Assembly: GCF_027887165.1 (NCBI RefSeq)
Contig: NC_077227.1
Span: 550,881,766 to 550,945,765, forward strand
From: Monodelphis domestica
Taxonomy: Eukaryota; Chordata; Mammalia; Didelphimorphia; Didelphidae
Reading direction: 5' to 3'
DNA length: 64,000 bases
Of this stretch, positions 20,246 through 33,258 are shown piece after piece. The notes below the pieces were generated by a model that saw nothing but the letters and a program-made list of their open reading frames with translations, was not told the origin of the DNA and did not search any database. Numbering within the stretch: position 1 is the first letter of the stretch; each line of letters begins with the position of its first letter. Both the position numbers and the translations under genes were made by a program.

Positions 20246-22599
20246 TTTATTCCCTGTATTTGAGAAACCATTGTCATAGAGCTGTGCTATGAAATCCCCT
20301 CCCCCCAGCTAGCCTTTTAACTTAGGTTTCATTGCCTTTGTGTAGAATTTTCTAATTTAGTGTAGCATCAACTAATTTTTAGATGAAGGGAAGTGAAAAA
20401 ATCCTGATCTACAAGTAAAAAAAATCTACCAGAATCTTGATCTTTTTTGTCTTAAGGTAAAGAGAGAAAAGACCTGGGTTGTGAGGGCAAAGCCTTGTCC
20501 ACACCCATATGTGTAATCTCTTGGGTGATTTTTCTCTTTTCTCTTTTTGGACAAAGTCACAGTCCTAGTAAAAGGTAGAACTCAACTTGAGTCTTGACTC
20601 CAGAGCCATATTCTTTGCTGTTCCATAATTTATATTTGTTTATTCATTATATTTAACCTCACCAGCCAATGGCTAATCTTCCTTATCTTTTCCACCCAAC
20701 ATCCCTAAAATAAAACTGAAATGCCACTTTCCAGAAACCATCTTTCAATTCCCTTGTTTGGTATAAGCATAACACATAAAAGCACATTTATCATAAAATA
20801 TTGTTATTTAGGGCTATAATATGTTGGTAAACAATTCCAATTAGGCAAAGACTTAAACATCTTTGTTTTAGCACAGTGAGTCCATGCTTTGTACTCCATA
20901 GCAATTTAGTTTTTAGTCAAAGTCTGACCTCTAGTAATAAGAACTTTACTAACTCATTCTATTCAATCAGGTTCTATCTTTGGAAAATCCTGACTTCTAA
21001 CTGTCTTTTAACAGTAACTTTCAGACAACGGTCCTAGTTCTGTCATTTGTATAAACAATTAACTGAATCAGAAACTGGTATAATTCAGCCTTATTTATCC
21101 CTGAGCTACCGCCCCAAAATTTATGGAAAGATGGCAATAAAAATGGTAATGAGAAAAGAAAACCTCTGCTGGGTGGGTGCCAGCCTTTTCTGGCTGTTGC
21201 TCTGATATGAGAATACATAGCTTTCATGGGTAGTAATGGTTTCTTTAACTAGAAACCTATTATCCACTTAACATTTTATGGGTTCTGAGCTGGAGGATTA
21301 TGGGAGGGTAAAATTGTGAAAAGGCCAATAGGGGAGTCAAAAAAATTAAGATCTAAAGCTATAGTATTTTACCATGTTGCAAGCACTGCTTGAGGTTAGT
21401 TACCATCATGGAATCGTCTCCCAGTCATAGCAGCCAGTGAGTGCAAAGACTTGGAGATGAGTTGAGGTGCTATGCTACTGGTATAGAAAGACAATGAGGA
21501 TATTTGGAGAAATATCTCCCACTGACTTCTGAAGATTGGCAACTGCTATCAAATAATGCTTAAAACTCAAATTTTAATATATTTAAGCTCAGTTTTAGGA
21601 GTTCTCAAAATGGGGCTTCTAAAGGTGTCTTGATTGGGGAAAATTAAATCCGGTATTAGGAGCAAATTGTTATCAAAACAATCGTTATGGCTTCTCAAGG
21701 ATTAATCCATTTCCATACATGAGTCCTGACAATTTCTGCTTGGAAACCTCATGAGGCATTCCCTCCCTTAAAAGGAAGTCCATTCCATTACTAGAAAGCT
21801 TTATGTGCCACCCTAGCTGCCCCTATTATCTATGAGTACTATGTTAGGTATTATCATCATCCCATATTGTAATATTTGGTTGCCATGGTATAGTTCAAGG
21901 CTTAAAACTAAACAAAACTCCTGATATAGGTTATTCAGGGGTCAGGACAATTCTGCCACTTCCCCTTATTCTCATACCATGTTTTTATTGGCATGTTCCT
22001 AATATCAGTAGTTGATGCTTGATTTTTTTTTTTGGCTATCATGCCATATTTCTATCTAGAGCTTGCAATCTATAGAAATATCAAGGATTTTGCAACATTA
22101 ATTCCTATCTGGTCAGGCATCCACCTGTACAGGTGATTGTCTAACCCTAAATTTTCTCTTACAGTTCATCTTAACAAATGTGGTGCACTACTAGTTATGA
22201 GACAACCTAATGTGGAAGAATAATCTTAATATTAGGAAGACCTCACTTCATTTTCTGCCTCTGATTCAGATTAGCAAGCAAATAACTTCTTAATGCTCCA
22301 GAATGCCTCAGAAACTTAAAAGTTGCAGATAAATTGCTAACCTTTATCTACGATAGGATTTTCTAGGGTTTTCTACTTGGTTAAAAGCAAATTGACCTAT
22401 AGTTTCCCACTTGTTGAGATTTAAAAAAAATATTCTGCCTCAGCGATCCAATGAATTGGATATCCCAGCTTTTCCTCATCTCATTACCTTCAACCAAGTC
22501 CTTAATAAAAATATTTAATTCGTTGTTAAATGTTTAACATAGTAGACAATGAAAAGCTATTTTTGGCTATGATTAGTACTGTCTTAAGTGATTATTACA
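20246..22599. other. Intergenic, no gene or clear repeat
   Basis: AT-rich, with only weak hints of old SINE or LINE relics (for example 22160-22330). No exon supported. Confidence 0.4.
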
Positions 22600-23830
22600 C
22601 CTCAAATAGACTAAAATGAAAAAAGGGCAAAATCAGAAATATTGGAGGGGTTGTGGAAAAATGGGAAAGCTTAAGATGCTATTGTTGGAGCTATAAACTG
22701 ATCCCATCATTTTTTAGAGCAATGCTGGGAGCCATCAGGCCACAATGTCTTGACAAAGTCACTCATGGTAGCTAATCTGATTATTTTTATTAAAATTAAT
22801 AAGTAAATTTCCTTGATTGTAAGCTCAAAACTCACAGGGTAATGAGAAAATTAAGCCACCTGTGGTGAAATCATTTATCTTGCATGAAACCTTTATGCTG
22901 CCAAGAATCTATAATCACAATACAAAAATATAGAATGTTAATCAAGTGATTTGTTAGAAGCTAATCGTATCACTTTCCCAATTATTTAGACATGGGTGTT
23001 GGGTAATGTATCTGTGTGCCAAGAAAATGGGTATAAAAATAAACATCAGGTCCTGGGATTCGGGAACAGTTATCAGAAGCAAAGCATGCCTATGGCCGTA
23101 AATACACAGCTGTCTTCTGTTTGTTTTCTTGACTGATTGTTCGCCACCTGTTGGGAACCCCTAGAGTCACATGTGAGGCTGGACCTTGCCTGTGGCAGAG
23201 CAATATGGAGTTTTACCCAGGTCATTATAAAACTGTATATCCTTAGACCCAATAACTTTGGGTCTTATACTTGCTGGGTTTATTTCCCAAGAAGATAAAG
23301 GAAAAAGGTAGAGAACATGTCCCAAAATTTTTTATAGCAGTTCTCTTTGTGGTAGCAAAGAACTGGAAATTGAAGGGACATTCATCAGTTGGGAGAATGG
23401 CTAAACAAATTGTGGTATATGATGGTAATGGAATACCTATTGCATCATAAGAAGTGATGAGCAGGCTGTTTAAAAACTTGGGGGGGAAAAACTACACAGG
23501 GTAATGAACAGTGAAATGAGTAGAACCAAGAGAATACCATACACAGCAAGATTAATACTGGGAGAATAAATTGTTGATGTTACCTTCAGAGAGGGAACTG
23601 AAAGACGAAAACCTGAAAAACTTAGTTTGTATGAACATGTTTCCAAGGTGATACTTTCTATGATGGAAGGAAGGTGAGGGGTGGCTAGAACACTTGTGAA
23701 TTATATTTTGTAGATCTGAAGAAATGTGAGCTAAATATAAAAGAGCTGTGATTTATGTACAATCTTGTTTTTGCATATGGAAATGTCCATTTGGTTTTGT
23801 AAAACTTTGAATAAAGAAAAATATAAAGTG
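22600..23830 (+). repeat. Old L1 3' fragment interrupted by a solo LTR
   Basis: 22600-22722 (ggaggggttgtggaaaaatgg) continues at 23204-23830 (ttctctttgtggtagcaaag, ggagaatggctaaacaaattgtgg, aataaag tail). The two halves read through when the LTR and one target copy are removed. Confidence 0.85.
22723..23197 (+). mobile_element. Solo LTR, class II (ERVK/betaretrovirus type) by duplication size
   Basis: 475 bp, TGCTGGGAGC to GCCTGTGGCA, with a 6-bp duplication GAGCAA at 22717-22722 and 23198-23203. Contains a TATAAA/AATAAA overlap at 23033-23043 and a pyrimidine-rich stretch (tgtcttctgtttgttttc) followed by ccacctgttgggaacccc. No internal sequence remains. Orientation is inferred from AATAAA. 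Confidence 0.85.
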
Positions 23831-25480
23831 ACGTTTTTTAGGCAACATTGTATTATGAAGGTTTGTTCTCTGGTCTCTTAGGGACTATTTACTTTTCACA
23901 ATCAATGAGCTTCAAACCTATAATCACATGGTGTCTGCCACCTGAAATGCATCTACCTTTATTATTAATTGTAGAGCACATTGAACTTATAAGCTGAGTC
24001 ATCACCACCTAGACCAGTTGACAGACCCAGGCCTAGAAAGGACCAATTTATAACAAGGTTTATGACAAGTCAGGAAAGAAAGGGGCAATTATTCTCTGAG
24101 AAATGCTCACAAGCCAAATCAGGGAGAACCCAGCCTCAGAGTTCAGTGGGAGTAGGTTGCATCAAAGTAGTTAAGCCTAAAAATCACAAAAACAGTTAAG
24201 AGAAGTTCTTAAAGCATCAAGCTGTGTGAGTTCTTATATAAGACCAGGGTTTTGAAGCAGTGTCTTTTTTCAATTCCTGGAAAAAAAGTATTGCACCTGG
24301 TTCCTTGGGTTCATTTAGCAATTGTCTTGGCAGGAACTGTAAGGGATTGTGGGAATGTCAAGCAAGAGAATAGTTCTGATTGGCTATGATTTCTCCCTCA
24401 TCAAGGTCTGGAGTCTCTTCAGGGAATGGGAGCTCAAGTGTATTATAATACTGCATTCATTTATCATTTCACTTCCACAAACACAAAAACCTTTGACTGG
24501 ATAGAATTCTACTGGTGCTCTCAGGAGTATTTGTAATGACAGAAAGCACTATAAGGGATGACCAGCAAGTGGCAGTGTTGGACAATAAGCAGGAATTCTT
24601 CCAGGTGCCCCCAGAGGCCATATCTCAAGAATACCGCGAAAATACTTGGTTAGCACTCAGCTGAATATGTTCTTGTGGGTAATGAATAATCTCATTACTT
24701 TGAGGCCACGATGTCAAGAAAATTAAAACTGGTCTAGACCTCTTTGGAGGGTATATAAGAACAATCCAGATTTCACATTGACTCATTTGCAAAAAACAAA
24801 CAAGATACTGGCTGAGAATGTTGAAGTAAATCAGGCATGGACTTTAACTTTCAAAAACTTCAATATATTTAGACATTTTTTTTCTGGCTTTTCCCTCTAC
24901 TTTGAAAACCTAAGATCTTTAGCATTACTACTTTTCCAAGGATTTTAGGATTTTCGGATTCTGCAAAGCCGGAACTAGCAGTGGTATCTGAGGCTTTGAC
25001 CCAATTGTTGATGGGAAGGCAAAGTGATGGGAGTTCCTTTTCTTGGCCATGGAGTTGCTGCCTGTGTTCATTACAATTATCACCTGGAATGTATCCTATC
25101 AGAGTGGTCTGCCACCGTTTTGTCTCATGTCTTGGGCATCTGTACCTTGTAAGACATTTGGGATCATCAAGGGTGGCAGGAAGAGCAGGGAAGATAAAAT
25201 GCATCCTGTCTACTTTGTTCAGCTCCCTTTCCACATACAGTACACAGCAGAGTAAGGTCACTACTAGATTTTTCTGGTCCCTGTGCCTTCCCTTTACAAT
25301 GTGCTCTTTGGAAACCTCTACTGTTATTAATAAAATTCACTCCAGCTTTCTGACACTTTAGATCTTCAGGTGTTCCCTGAAACCTAACTTCCTTGTTATG
25401 GTACCATTCATCTTGGTACCCTCTCCGAGGTTTGACATTTCTTCTCTCAAAACACACATACATTGTACACGGTAACAAAA
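23831..25480. other. Intergenic, no supported gene
   Basis: Overlapping open frames on both strands between 24869 and 25478 (103 to 130 codons) show no domain, no splice context and no codon bias I can see. Confidence 0.4.
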
Positions 25481-25639
25481 ATAATGTATAATGATCAGCT
25501 ATGAATGACTAAATGACAACTATTATCAACAAAGACAACTACAAGAGATTCATGACCAAAAAAAAAAAAGATATTCAATGATGTAGAAAGAAAAGATGGT
25601 CTGCAAGCATATTGAAAAATTTCATCTCTATTTCTTCCA

Positions 25640-25815
25640 TGAATTTTCTCTTTTTCTCAACATGAAGAACATGGAAATATGTATTGTATGATAATTTATT
25701 TACAACCTATATCATTACCTGCTTTCTTGGGGAAGGGACATGGATAGCAAAATATCAGAAAGCAAATATTAGGAAGTTGTATCGACATTTAATCTGAAAA
25801 AAATATGAAAAAAAC
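25640..25815 (+). repeat. LINE 3' UTR fragment
   Basis: catggaaatatgtattgtatgataat ... acctatatcattacctgctttc ... matches in order the fragment at 29150-29345. Confidence 0.55.
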
Positions 25816-26114
25816 ATACAGAGGAAATGAGAAATTGGAATATTCACTGCCAGTTTCAGAGCCTTCCTTTGCTACCATCCATTAGCAGTCTCCTTTCTAC
25901 ATAAAGAGTTTATTCCATGCTGTCTTAAGCTTTGTTGACATCTATAAACCTTCAGTTCACTCCCTTTTCCTTAATAAGTTCAATACCTGGCTCATAGTCC
26001 TTCATCCTAGCACTTACTTTATAACTGACTTTTCTGATTTTCATCATCCTCAACTTCCATGATTTATGTGTCTAATTTACCTCACTCACAGGAATGGATA
26101 TTTATTCAACTCTA

Positions 26115-26340
26115 TTTTTATTTTTTGCTAGTTAAATGTAATAACAAATTTCCACAAAAGTTTTCTGAAGTTTTATGATCTAAATTGTCTCATTCTCTCC
26201 TTTCCTCCCTGCTCCTGGAACTGGCAAGCAATTCAATCTGAATCATACATATATAATCCTATAAAACATTTCCCTATTGTTCGAAATGGATATTTCTACT
26301 ACTATACTTTATTCAGGTAAAAATGAAGTTGTCCCAGGTC
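26115..26340 (-). repeat. Old L1 3' UTR fragment (antisense)
   Basis: acaaatttccacaaaagttttctga, ggaactggcaagcaattcaatc: same family as 55160-55310. Confidence 0.65.
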
Positions 26341-26694
26341 CTGGAATTCTTGATTATGGTTCTGGAATTTCAAATCTAAGCAAAGTGATCTAGAAAAAAA
26401 TTTTAATACTAAGTTTTATTGGTTATTTTTGATTTGACATTATGGCCATTTCTAAGTATTCAACTCCTGCCATGCTTGTAACAAATCAGTTAATCAAAGC
26501 CAATAAAAATATTGATCACATTTCTCATTGTATGCAATATTCTAAACCTGTAGTTCTCTTCCTTCTTTCCCAATCTACTGAAAGGAGGGATGCGTTTCCT
26601 TATCTCTTTCCCAGGGATAATTGATCAGCATGAGAAATAATCTAGTTTAAGGAAAAAATGAAGCCAATATTACTTTTAAAAAATTTCTGAGACA

Positions 26695-27170
26695 CAAAGG
26701 AATAATAAAGTGGAGAAGTTCCATGGAGACTGGAACAACCTCCAGGAAGTGATGCAGAGCGAGAGGAGCAGAACCAGGAGAACATTGTACACAGAGACTA
26801 ATACACTGTGGTATAATCGAACGTAATGGACTTCTCCATTAGGGGCGGTGTAATGTCCCTGAACAACTTTCAGGGATCCAGGAGAAAAAAAACACCATTC
26901 ATAAGCAAAGGATAAACTATGGGAGTGGAAACACCGAGAAAAAGCAACTGCCTGAATACAGAGGTTGAGGGGACATGACAGAGGATAGACTTTAAATGAA
27001 CACTCTAATGCAAATACTATCAACAAAGCAATGGGTTCAAATCAAGAAAACATCTAATGCCCAGTGGACTTACGCGTCGGCTATGGGGGGTGGGGGGGAG
27101 GAAAAGAAAATGATCTATGTCTTTAACGAATAATGCTTGGAAATGATCAAATAAAATATATTTAAAAAAA
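26695..27170 (+). mobile_element. 5'-truncated L1 with target duplications
   Basis: L1 3' end (caaaggaataataaagtgg to the catagccgacgcg-type motif, seen here as acgcgtcggctatgg, then poly(A)). aaatttctgagaca is at 26681-26694 and 27171-27184. Confidence 0.93.
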
Positions 27171-27487
27171 AAATTTCTGAGACAAAGAAGAATTTATTTA
27201 GATATAAAAATAAAAAAGGATCAGTCAAGTTACCCATATCAATTTCTAGTTGCTAGGCACTGTAGGTAAACAATTTCCACTGAAGGTTAGTGGATGGATT
27301 GATCTACAGAAGAATAAAGTCTTCTGAGTCAAGTAGTAGGCTTCAGATTCTCTATATAGCAGAAGATCAGAGGTGTCAGAGATGGGTGTGGACCGGATGA
27401 ATTTGAGTAAGGTTTCATGGAAAGAAGAGACTTCCCCTGAACCTAGAAGCATGCAAAGTATATGGAGAGATATAAAAAAGTAGGGAG

Positions 27488-27680
27488 AGGGACAACTAAG
27501 TGGCTCAGCGGATAGAGAGTCAGGCTAAGAGACAAGAAATCCTGGGGGTTCAAATTTGGCCTCAAATACTTTCTAGCTGTGCCCTGGGCAAGTCACTTAA
27601 CTCCAATTGCCTAGCCCTCACTACTCTTCTCAGAATTGATTCTAAGATAATACAAAAGGGTTAAAGAGAAAAAAAGGGGG
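27488..27680 (+). repeat. Marsupial tRNA-derived SINE
   Basis: gggacaactaagtggctcagcgg head, ccctgggcaagtcacttaac body, A-rich tail. Confidence 0.88.
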
Positions 27681-27751
27681 GGGGAGATAGACAAATTCCA
27701 GGCTAAGGGAATTGTGTGAAGCAAAGATATGTGTGAAGGTTTCTGAGGATA

Positions 27752-28440
27752 TCTGGTGATGGCAAACCTTTTAGAGATGGAGTGCCAGGCAGGCCCTGCC
27801 TCCACCCCACCTCCCAGATAGAGTGCTGTGCCTGCCTCTCCCAGAGACCATGTGCTGTGCACCTCCTCCACCAAGACTTTGTACCTGTCCCACCTTACCC
27901 CACACTGGGACAAGTAGAAGTGTTCCCATTGGGCTGCTGGGTGGGTAAAGTGAGAAATGTCCTCAGCAAGTGTAGAGAGGGGGAGAAGAATAGCCTGAGC
28001 TTCCCTCTAAGCTTTGCTGCCTGTGAGCTGCCCACCTTACCATTGGGCTCCCATTGTCAGAGGGGCAAGTGATGTTTGTTTTTTTTTTAAACCCTTACCT
28101 TCTGTCTTGGAGCAAAGGCAGAAGAATGGTAAGGGCTAGGCAATGGGGGTCAAGTGACTTGCACAGGGTCACATAGCTGGGAAGTGTCTGAGGCTAGATT
28201 TGAACCTAGGACCTCCCGTCTCTAGGCCTAGCTCTCAATCCACTGAGCTACTCAGCTGCCCCCGCAAGTGATGTTAAAAAAATATCACCAGGCACAGTGG
28301 AGAGAGGGAGGGAAGCAGGTCTACCTGAGTTCCTCTGCCTTTCTAGTAACAAACTATGGGCAGGGAGGTAACTGTGTGCCCACAGAGAGTGCTCTGTGTG
28401 CCATCTTTGGCACCTGTGCCATAGGCTTGTCATCATTGAT
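27752..28440. mobile_element. hAT-type non-autonomous DNA transposon, split by a SINE
   Basis: Left end GTGATGGCAAACCT and right end (reverse) AATGATGACAAGCCT form imperfect inverted termini, with gatat(c/a) just outside both. The interior is GC-rich with no transposase frame. GTGATGGCAAACCTATGGCAC-like termini are typical of a hAT group in mammals. Confidence 0.65.
28077..28263 (-). repeat. Marsupial SINE inserted in the hAT element
   Basis: Complete antisense SINE. gcaagtgatgtt duplicated at 28065-28076 and 28264-28275. Confidence 0.93.
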
Positions 28441-28789
28441 ATAGACCATCTCTGAGAATGGAGGCTAGGGAATGCTCTGCTTCTTGATTTAGGAAATGGA
28501 ATTGGATAAGTATAATGGAATGGGAATATGATAAGCCTTGAAAAGTCAAACAGATGAATTTAGATTTAAAGAGGATTTACATTTAAGAGAAAACTAGAGA
28601 GAAAAGAATTGTTTAAAAATAACTTTTGAATACAATGTAGAACATGCATCTTCAGAAATAATTTCTTTAGTTTTAGGCTTATCTGATGGAATTTTAGTGA
28701 TATTGGAACCTGCTCCCCTTCCCTGATTGGAATTTTTTTTTCCCTTTGGATCAAGGATTGCCTCTTTCTCTATGTTCTCTTTTATTTTT
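28441..28789. other. Intergenic, unique
   Basis: Nothing recognised. Confidence 0.4.
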
Positions 28790-29100
28790 ACTTTTTATTT
28801 TATTTATTTTTCATTTATTTAGAATATTTTTTCCATGGTTACATGATTCATGATTTTTCCCAATCTTCTTCTCTTTTCCCCTCCCGGAACTGCAAGCAAT
28901 TCCAATGGGTTATACATGTATCATTGTTCAAAATCTATTTCCATCTTATTCATATTTGCAATAGAGTCATCTTTTAACATCAAAACTCCAATCCTATCTT
29001 CATGGAACCACATGATCCATCATATGTTTTCTCTCTGCATTTCTTCTCCCACTCTCTGTTCTCTTTCAAAACGCAACATACAGCATGCAATTTTTCAATT
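28790..29100 (-). repeat. L1 3' end (antisense)
   Basis: T-rich start, aatattttttccatggttacatg, ggaactgcaagcaattccaatgg, ttatacatgta. Confidence 0.7.
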
Positions 29101-29129
29101 GTTTATTTGGGTTTATTTTTGGAGGTTTT

Positions 29130-29345
29130 TGTATTATAAGATTACTCACAAAATGAACAATATGGAAATATGTTTTGCATGATAATACATGTATAACCCA
29201 GATCAAATCGCCTTCCAACACCGGTATGTGCAAGGAAAGGAGGGAGAGAAATATGTCCAATCATGTAACTTGGGAAAACTTGTATGGAAATTTGTCATTA
29301 TGTGTAATTGGTAAGATATATATGTACATATATAGAAATAAAAAG
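29130..29345 (+). repeat. LINE 3' end
   Basis: ggaaatatgttttgcatgat, atacatgtataacccagatc, aacttgtatggaaatttgtc, then aataaaaagtaaaaa. Confidence 0.65.
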
Positions 29346-29689
29346 TAAAAAGCAACATGATATAAAGCATTTGCTATAATTCAACAAGCATTTATAAATT
29401 ACCCATTATGTGCTAGCATGACACTTGGGGATATCTTTCCAGTACTATTACATATAACTCCTTCTACGTGTTCTGTGTATTTTGTGGTTCAGACGGAATA
29501 ACCTTGCTCTTCCTCACACGTGGTGCTCATCCTGCCTTCATACCTTTGCAAGGATTGTCTCCATGCCCAGAATGATCTCTTTTTTCCTGGACACTGTTCA
29601 GAATCCCTGGTTTCCTTTAATACACTTCACCCTCTTTTGCATGAGGTCTTTCCTTGTTGTTTGACTGCTAGTTCCTTCCTTTTTGTTCT

Positions 29690-30415
29690 TTTTTAAAAAT
29701 TTACTTATTTCTTTTTTCCAGATTACATGTTGGAACAATTTTCAATAATAGTTTTCTGATATTTTGTAATCCATGTTCTCCCCCTCCATCCCATCCCCTT
29801 CCACAAGGTGGCAGTTAAAATAATATAGGTCATGTATGTGTTTCACAATACATATTTCTATGTTCATCATGTTGTGAAAGAAGGCACATATTACTTACAC
29901 TGGAGAAAAATTCATGGAGGAAATAAAGTGAAGAATGGTATGCTTCAATCTGCATAAAGATTCTCAGTTCCTTCTATGGCAGTGGAGAGCCTTTTTCATC
30001 ATGAGTTCTTTGGAGCTGTCCTCGATCCTTGCATTGCTGATAATAGTCGTCATTCACAGTTGATCTTATTGCTGTTACTGTGTACAAAATTCTTCTGGTT
30101 CTGCTCACTTCATTTTGCATTCCTTCATATATTAGTCTTTCCAGATTTTTTTTTTGTCATTTCTTATGGCACAATAGTAGTCCATTATAGTCATATACCA
30201 CAATTTGTTCAGCCATTCCCCAGTCGATGGACATCTCCTCAGTTTCCAGTTCTTTGCCACCACAGAAAAAGCTGCTATGAATATTTTAATAGAAATAGGT
30301 CCCTTTTGATTCCTCTGGGATACAGACCTACTAGTGGCAATGAAGTTTTGCTACATCCTAACATTTCCTTGTGTCTGCTTTGTTTGGACTTTTAACAAAT
30401 TTGTATACAGTTTGA
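29690..30415 (-). repeat. Old L1 3' end (antisense)
   Basis: ttccagattacatgttgg at the left, then caatttgttcagccattccc, tttccagttctttgccacc and ctgggatacagacctactag, the L1 ORF2 C-terminus in reverse. Confidence 0.8.
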
Positions 30416-30419
30416 TAAT

Positions 30420-30542
30420 GTTGTTTTCTCCCTGTATAATGTGAACTCTCCAAGGAATGGGACTGTGTTGTTTCTGCCTTTGCATCTTTTGGTTCTAGCA
30501 CAGATCTTAGAACATAGAAGTCTCTTAATAAATGTTTATTGA
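30420..30542 (+). repeat. L2/MIR-type 3' tail
   Basis: gaactctccaaggaatgggactgtg ... tagcacagatcttagaacata ... cttaataaatgtttattg. Confidence 0.65.
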
Positions 30543-30556
30543 TTCATTGATTCACT

Positions 30557-30593
30557 ATGACATTCCTGGTTCATGACATTCCTGGTTCATGAC
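30557..30593. repeat. 16-bp tandem repeat
   Basis: atgacattcctggttc occurs twice in a row, followed by atgac. Confidence 0.9.
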
Positions 30594-31111
30594 TAACAGA
30601 AATAGTGATGTTGCTCAATAACAATGTCTCCAAAGAGGAAAAAATTCTGTGCTCTTTTAATTTGCTCCATGACACCCATATGTCTTTGGATTAATTTTTG
30701 GGTGGTAAGATCAAGACAAAATGCTTAACTTTAAGCTATATAGTTCAGTGTCATCTGAAGTGCTTAAGATGGAGGAATTCACATTTATCTGAGATTCAGG
30801 GAATGCTAAACTGATTTACATTATATTGCAATAAGAGGAATTATGTTGCATCTAACCTAATTGTAATTTCTTCACATCTGGCAGTCAGCAAAGCCCAGAG
30901 ACAATCACCTAAAAAAAAAAAGGGTGGGGGAATTAACATTACAGTCCTAGGGAAATTGGAAGTTAAGTGGATAAAAGGTAAACTGGGAAATTATTCTACA
31001 GAACATATGATACAGTTGTCTAAATGGACCAAATGTAATTACCAGCAAAGAAATTTGGTTCTTTTTTTGAACCCTTTGCACTCTTGGCGATTTAGTATAA
31101 GGAGTCACTTT

Positions 31112-31552
31112 TTATTTTTTTTAAATATTATTTTATTTGGTCGTTTTCATACATTATTCACTGGAAACAAAGATCGTTTTCTTTTCCTCCCCTCCCCTTC
31201 CCCCCCCCCCCCCCCCCCCCCCCCCCCGCCTTTCCCTCTCCCATAGCCGACGCATAATTCCACTGGTTATCACATGTGTTCTTGACTCGAACCCATTTCC
31301 CTGTTGTTGGAGTTTGCATTATAGTGTTCATTTAGAGTCTCTCCTCAGTCTTATCTCCTCCAACCCTGTAGTCAAGCAGTTGCTTTTCAGCGGTGTTTTT
31401 ACTCCCACAGTTTATCCTCTGCTTGTGGGTAGTATTTTTTTTTAGATCCCTGCAGATTGTTCAGGGAAATTGCATTGATACTAATGGAGAAGTCCATCAC
31501 CTTCGATTGTACCACAATGTATCAGTCTCTGTGTATAATGTTTTCCTGGTTC
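31112..31552 (-). mobile_element. Young 5'-truncated L1 (antisense)
   Basis: About 440 bp of L1 3' end, nearly identical to 45025-45455 and including catagccgacgca. aggagtcacttttta at 31100 and aggagccacttttta at 31553 are the target duplication. Has a run of 28 C at about 31200-31227. Confidence 0.92.
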
Positions 31553-31769
31553 AGGAGCCACTTTTTAAATCAGTTCATTTCACTTCCCAAACAAAAATTT
31601 ATTTATGGAAAAACACAATAGTGTTAATGTCAGATATATATAGCATTTTGCTATTTGCAAAGACTCTCCATAACAATCCTTACTAAAGAGGTAGTGAAAG
31701 TATTAGGATTAAAGACTGGAGTTGTAATTTCACTGATATAGGGGCCAGGCTGGCATCTTCTATGAAACT

Positions 31770-31960
31770 TAGATATAGTTTTAGAAATTTCCTAGAACAC
31801 TCAGAGGTTAAATGACTTGCCAAGGTCAAAAGCATGTGTCAGGGGCTCCATTTGAACCCGGATTTTCTTGGATCTGAGACTGTTTTCATAGCTTCTCTAG
31901 CAAATATTATTATCCCATTCCTACAGAGAAGAAAACTGAGGGTCAGCTGGGGAAAAGGAA
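31770..31960 (-). repeat. CORE-SINE/MIR relic (antisense)
   Basis: gaggttaaatgacttgccaagg, tttgaacccggattttcttgg in the reverse MIR order. Confidence 0.6.
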
Positions 31961-32419
31961 TTGCCTAAATTTGGTTTAGCTATTAACTGTAGGTCTCTTA
32001 GGGGGGAGGTTTATTTATGTTCTTTAGTTTAGATATCCCAAATCCTTTTCACCTTTCTCTTAGTTATTAAACTAAACTGTCCTGTTATTATACAGTATCT
32101 GTGTTTATTAGCTCAGGGTTGGGCTCTGCCTGCCATGGGTTGGTATACCCTTTCCAAACCAGATTACTGGCCCTATAGTACCACCCTTGAACCTATAATT
32201 ATCCCAAATAGTTAAATAAGTGTCAAATTAGTTATTTCAGTTTATTGTTTCACTACTTGGAAAGGTTGGTTTTCAGAGATTTGCTTAGTATAATATTAAA
32301 TCCATTGCTTTCCATTTTTTTAATTGAAAGAAAAATTTAGTAGGACTCTACAGTGCAGCTATATCCTTAGATTCCTTAATAGTTGGAGCAAAAAATTACT
32401 AGAGCTAGTGTGGTATTCT

Positions 32420-32560
32420 GAGGAGAGAAATGAACTTGACAGCACAGGGTCTCTGTTATAATTATTGTTCTGTCAAGTCTTATGTGTGGCCCTGGCCAAG
32501 AAACTTTAAAACTTCAGGTCTTAATTTCCTCTTCAGTAAAGTGAGGGAGATGAATGGAAG
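32420..32560 (+). repeat. CORE-SINE/MIR relic
   Basis: tgtggccctggccaagaaac, cttaatttcctcttcagtaaag. Confidence 0.6.
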
Positions 32561-32880
32561 AGAATAATGATAGATACAACAAAAAAAAAAAGGAAAAAGA
32601 AAAAACTATTGATGAAACATCAAAAAAAAACACTAAAAGTGATCTAAAGGAAAATCAGGAAACAAAGATAGCTAGTGTGGTGTTGGAGATACAGTGTTAA
32701 ATTTGATATATATTTTTATATAATTGGGATTTATAATATCCTACACAAATCTAGTTGTTTTTTTAATATTTCCCAAGTTTATATTATTAAAAAAAAGATA
32801 TTTAAAAAATTATAAGTAATGAGAAGGGTTGCTTTAATGTCTTTGACCTGCTTCCTGGTTATGTGAATTCTACAATAATA
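32561..32880. other. A/T-rich low complexity
   Basis: Poly(A) runs and TATA-rich stretches; no gene. Confidence 0.5.
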
Positions 32881-32889
32881 ATGATAATA

Positions 32890-33130
32890 ATATAATCATA
32901 ATAGCTAATATCTAGTGTTTTAGAGTTAAGTTCTTCACACATATTATCACATTTGTTTCTCACACTACCTCTTGAAGTTTGGTGTTATCTCTATTTTACA
33001 AGTGAAAAAACTGAGTCTGAGAGGGGTTAAGTGACTTGCCCAGAGTCATACAGCTAGTAACTGTCTGAGATAGTAATTGAGCTCAATTTCTGGCTCCAAG
33101 TCTAGCACTTTATCCACTCTGCCTCCCATA
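32890..33130 (-). repeat. MIR (antisense), well preserved
   Basis: ttattatcacatttgtttctc-type start, ctctattttacaagtgaaaaaactgag in parts, gaggggttaagtgacttgcc, catacagctagtaactg, ctttatccactctgcctccc. Confidence 0.8.
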
Positions 33131-33258
33131 GAGACACAAATCCATCAAACTTGAAGAGAAGAAGATATAGGACCACTAAATAATAAACATCCAAAAGATG
33201 AGTAAAATACTTATCTCCAAGGTAATAGTGAGAATAAATGTAAAACAGTAAATCTTAG

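Noticed and set aside
24869-25478. Four overlapping frames of 70 to 130 codons on both strands
   Set aside because: No homology, no consistent strand, no splice or promoter context; a chance open stretch is likelier.
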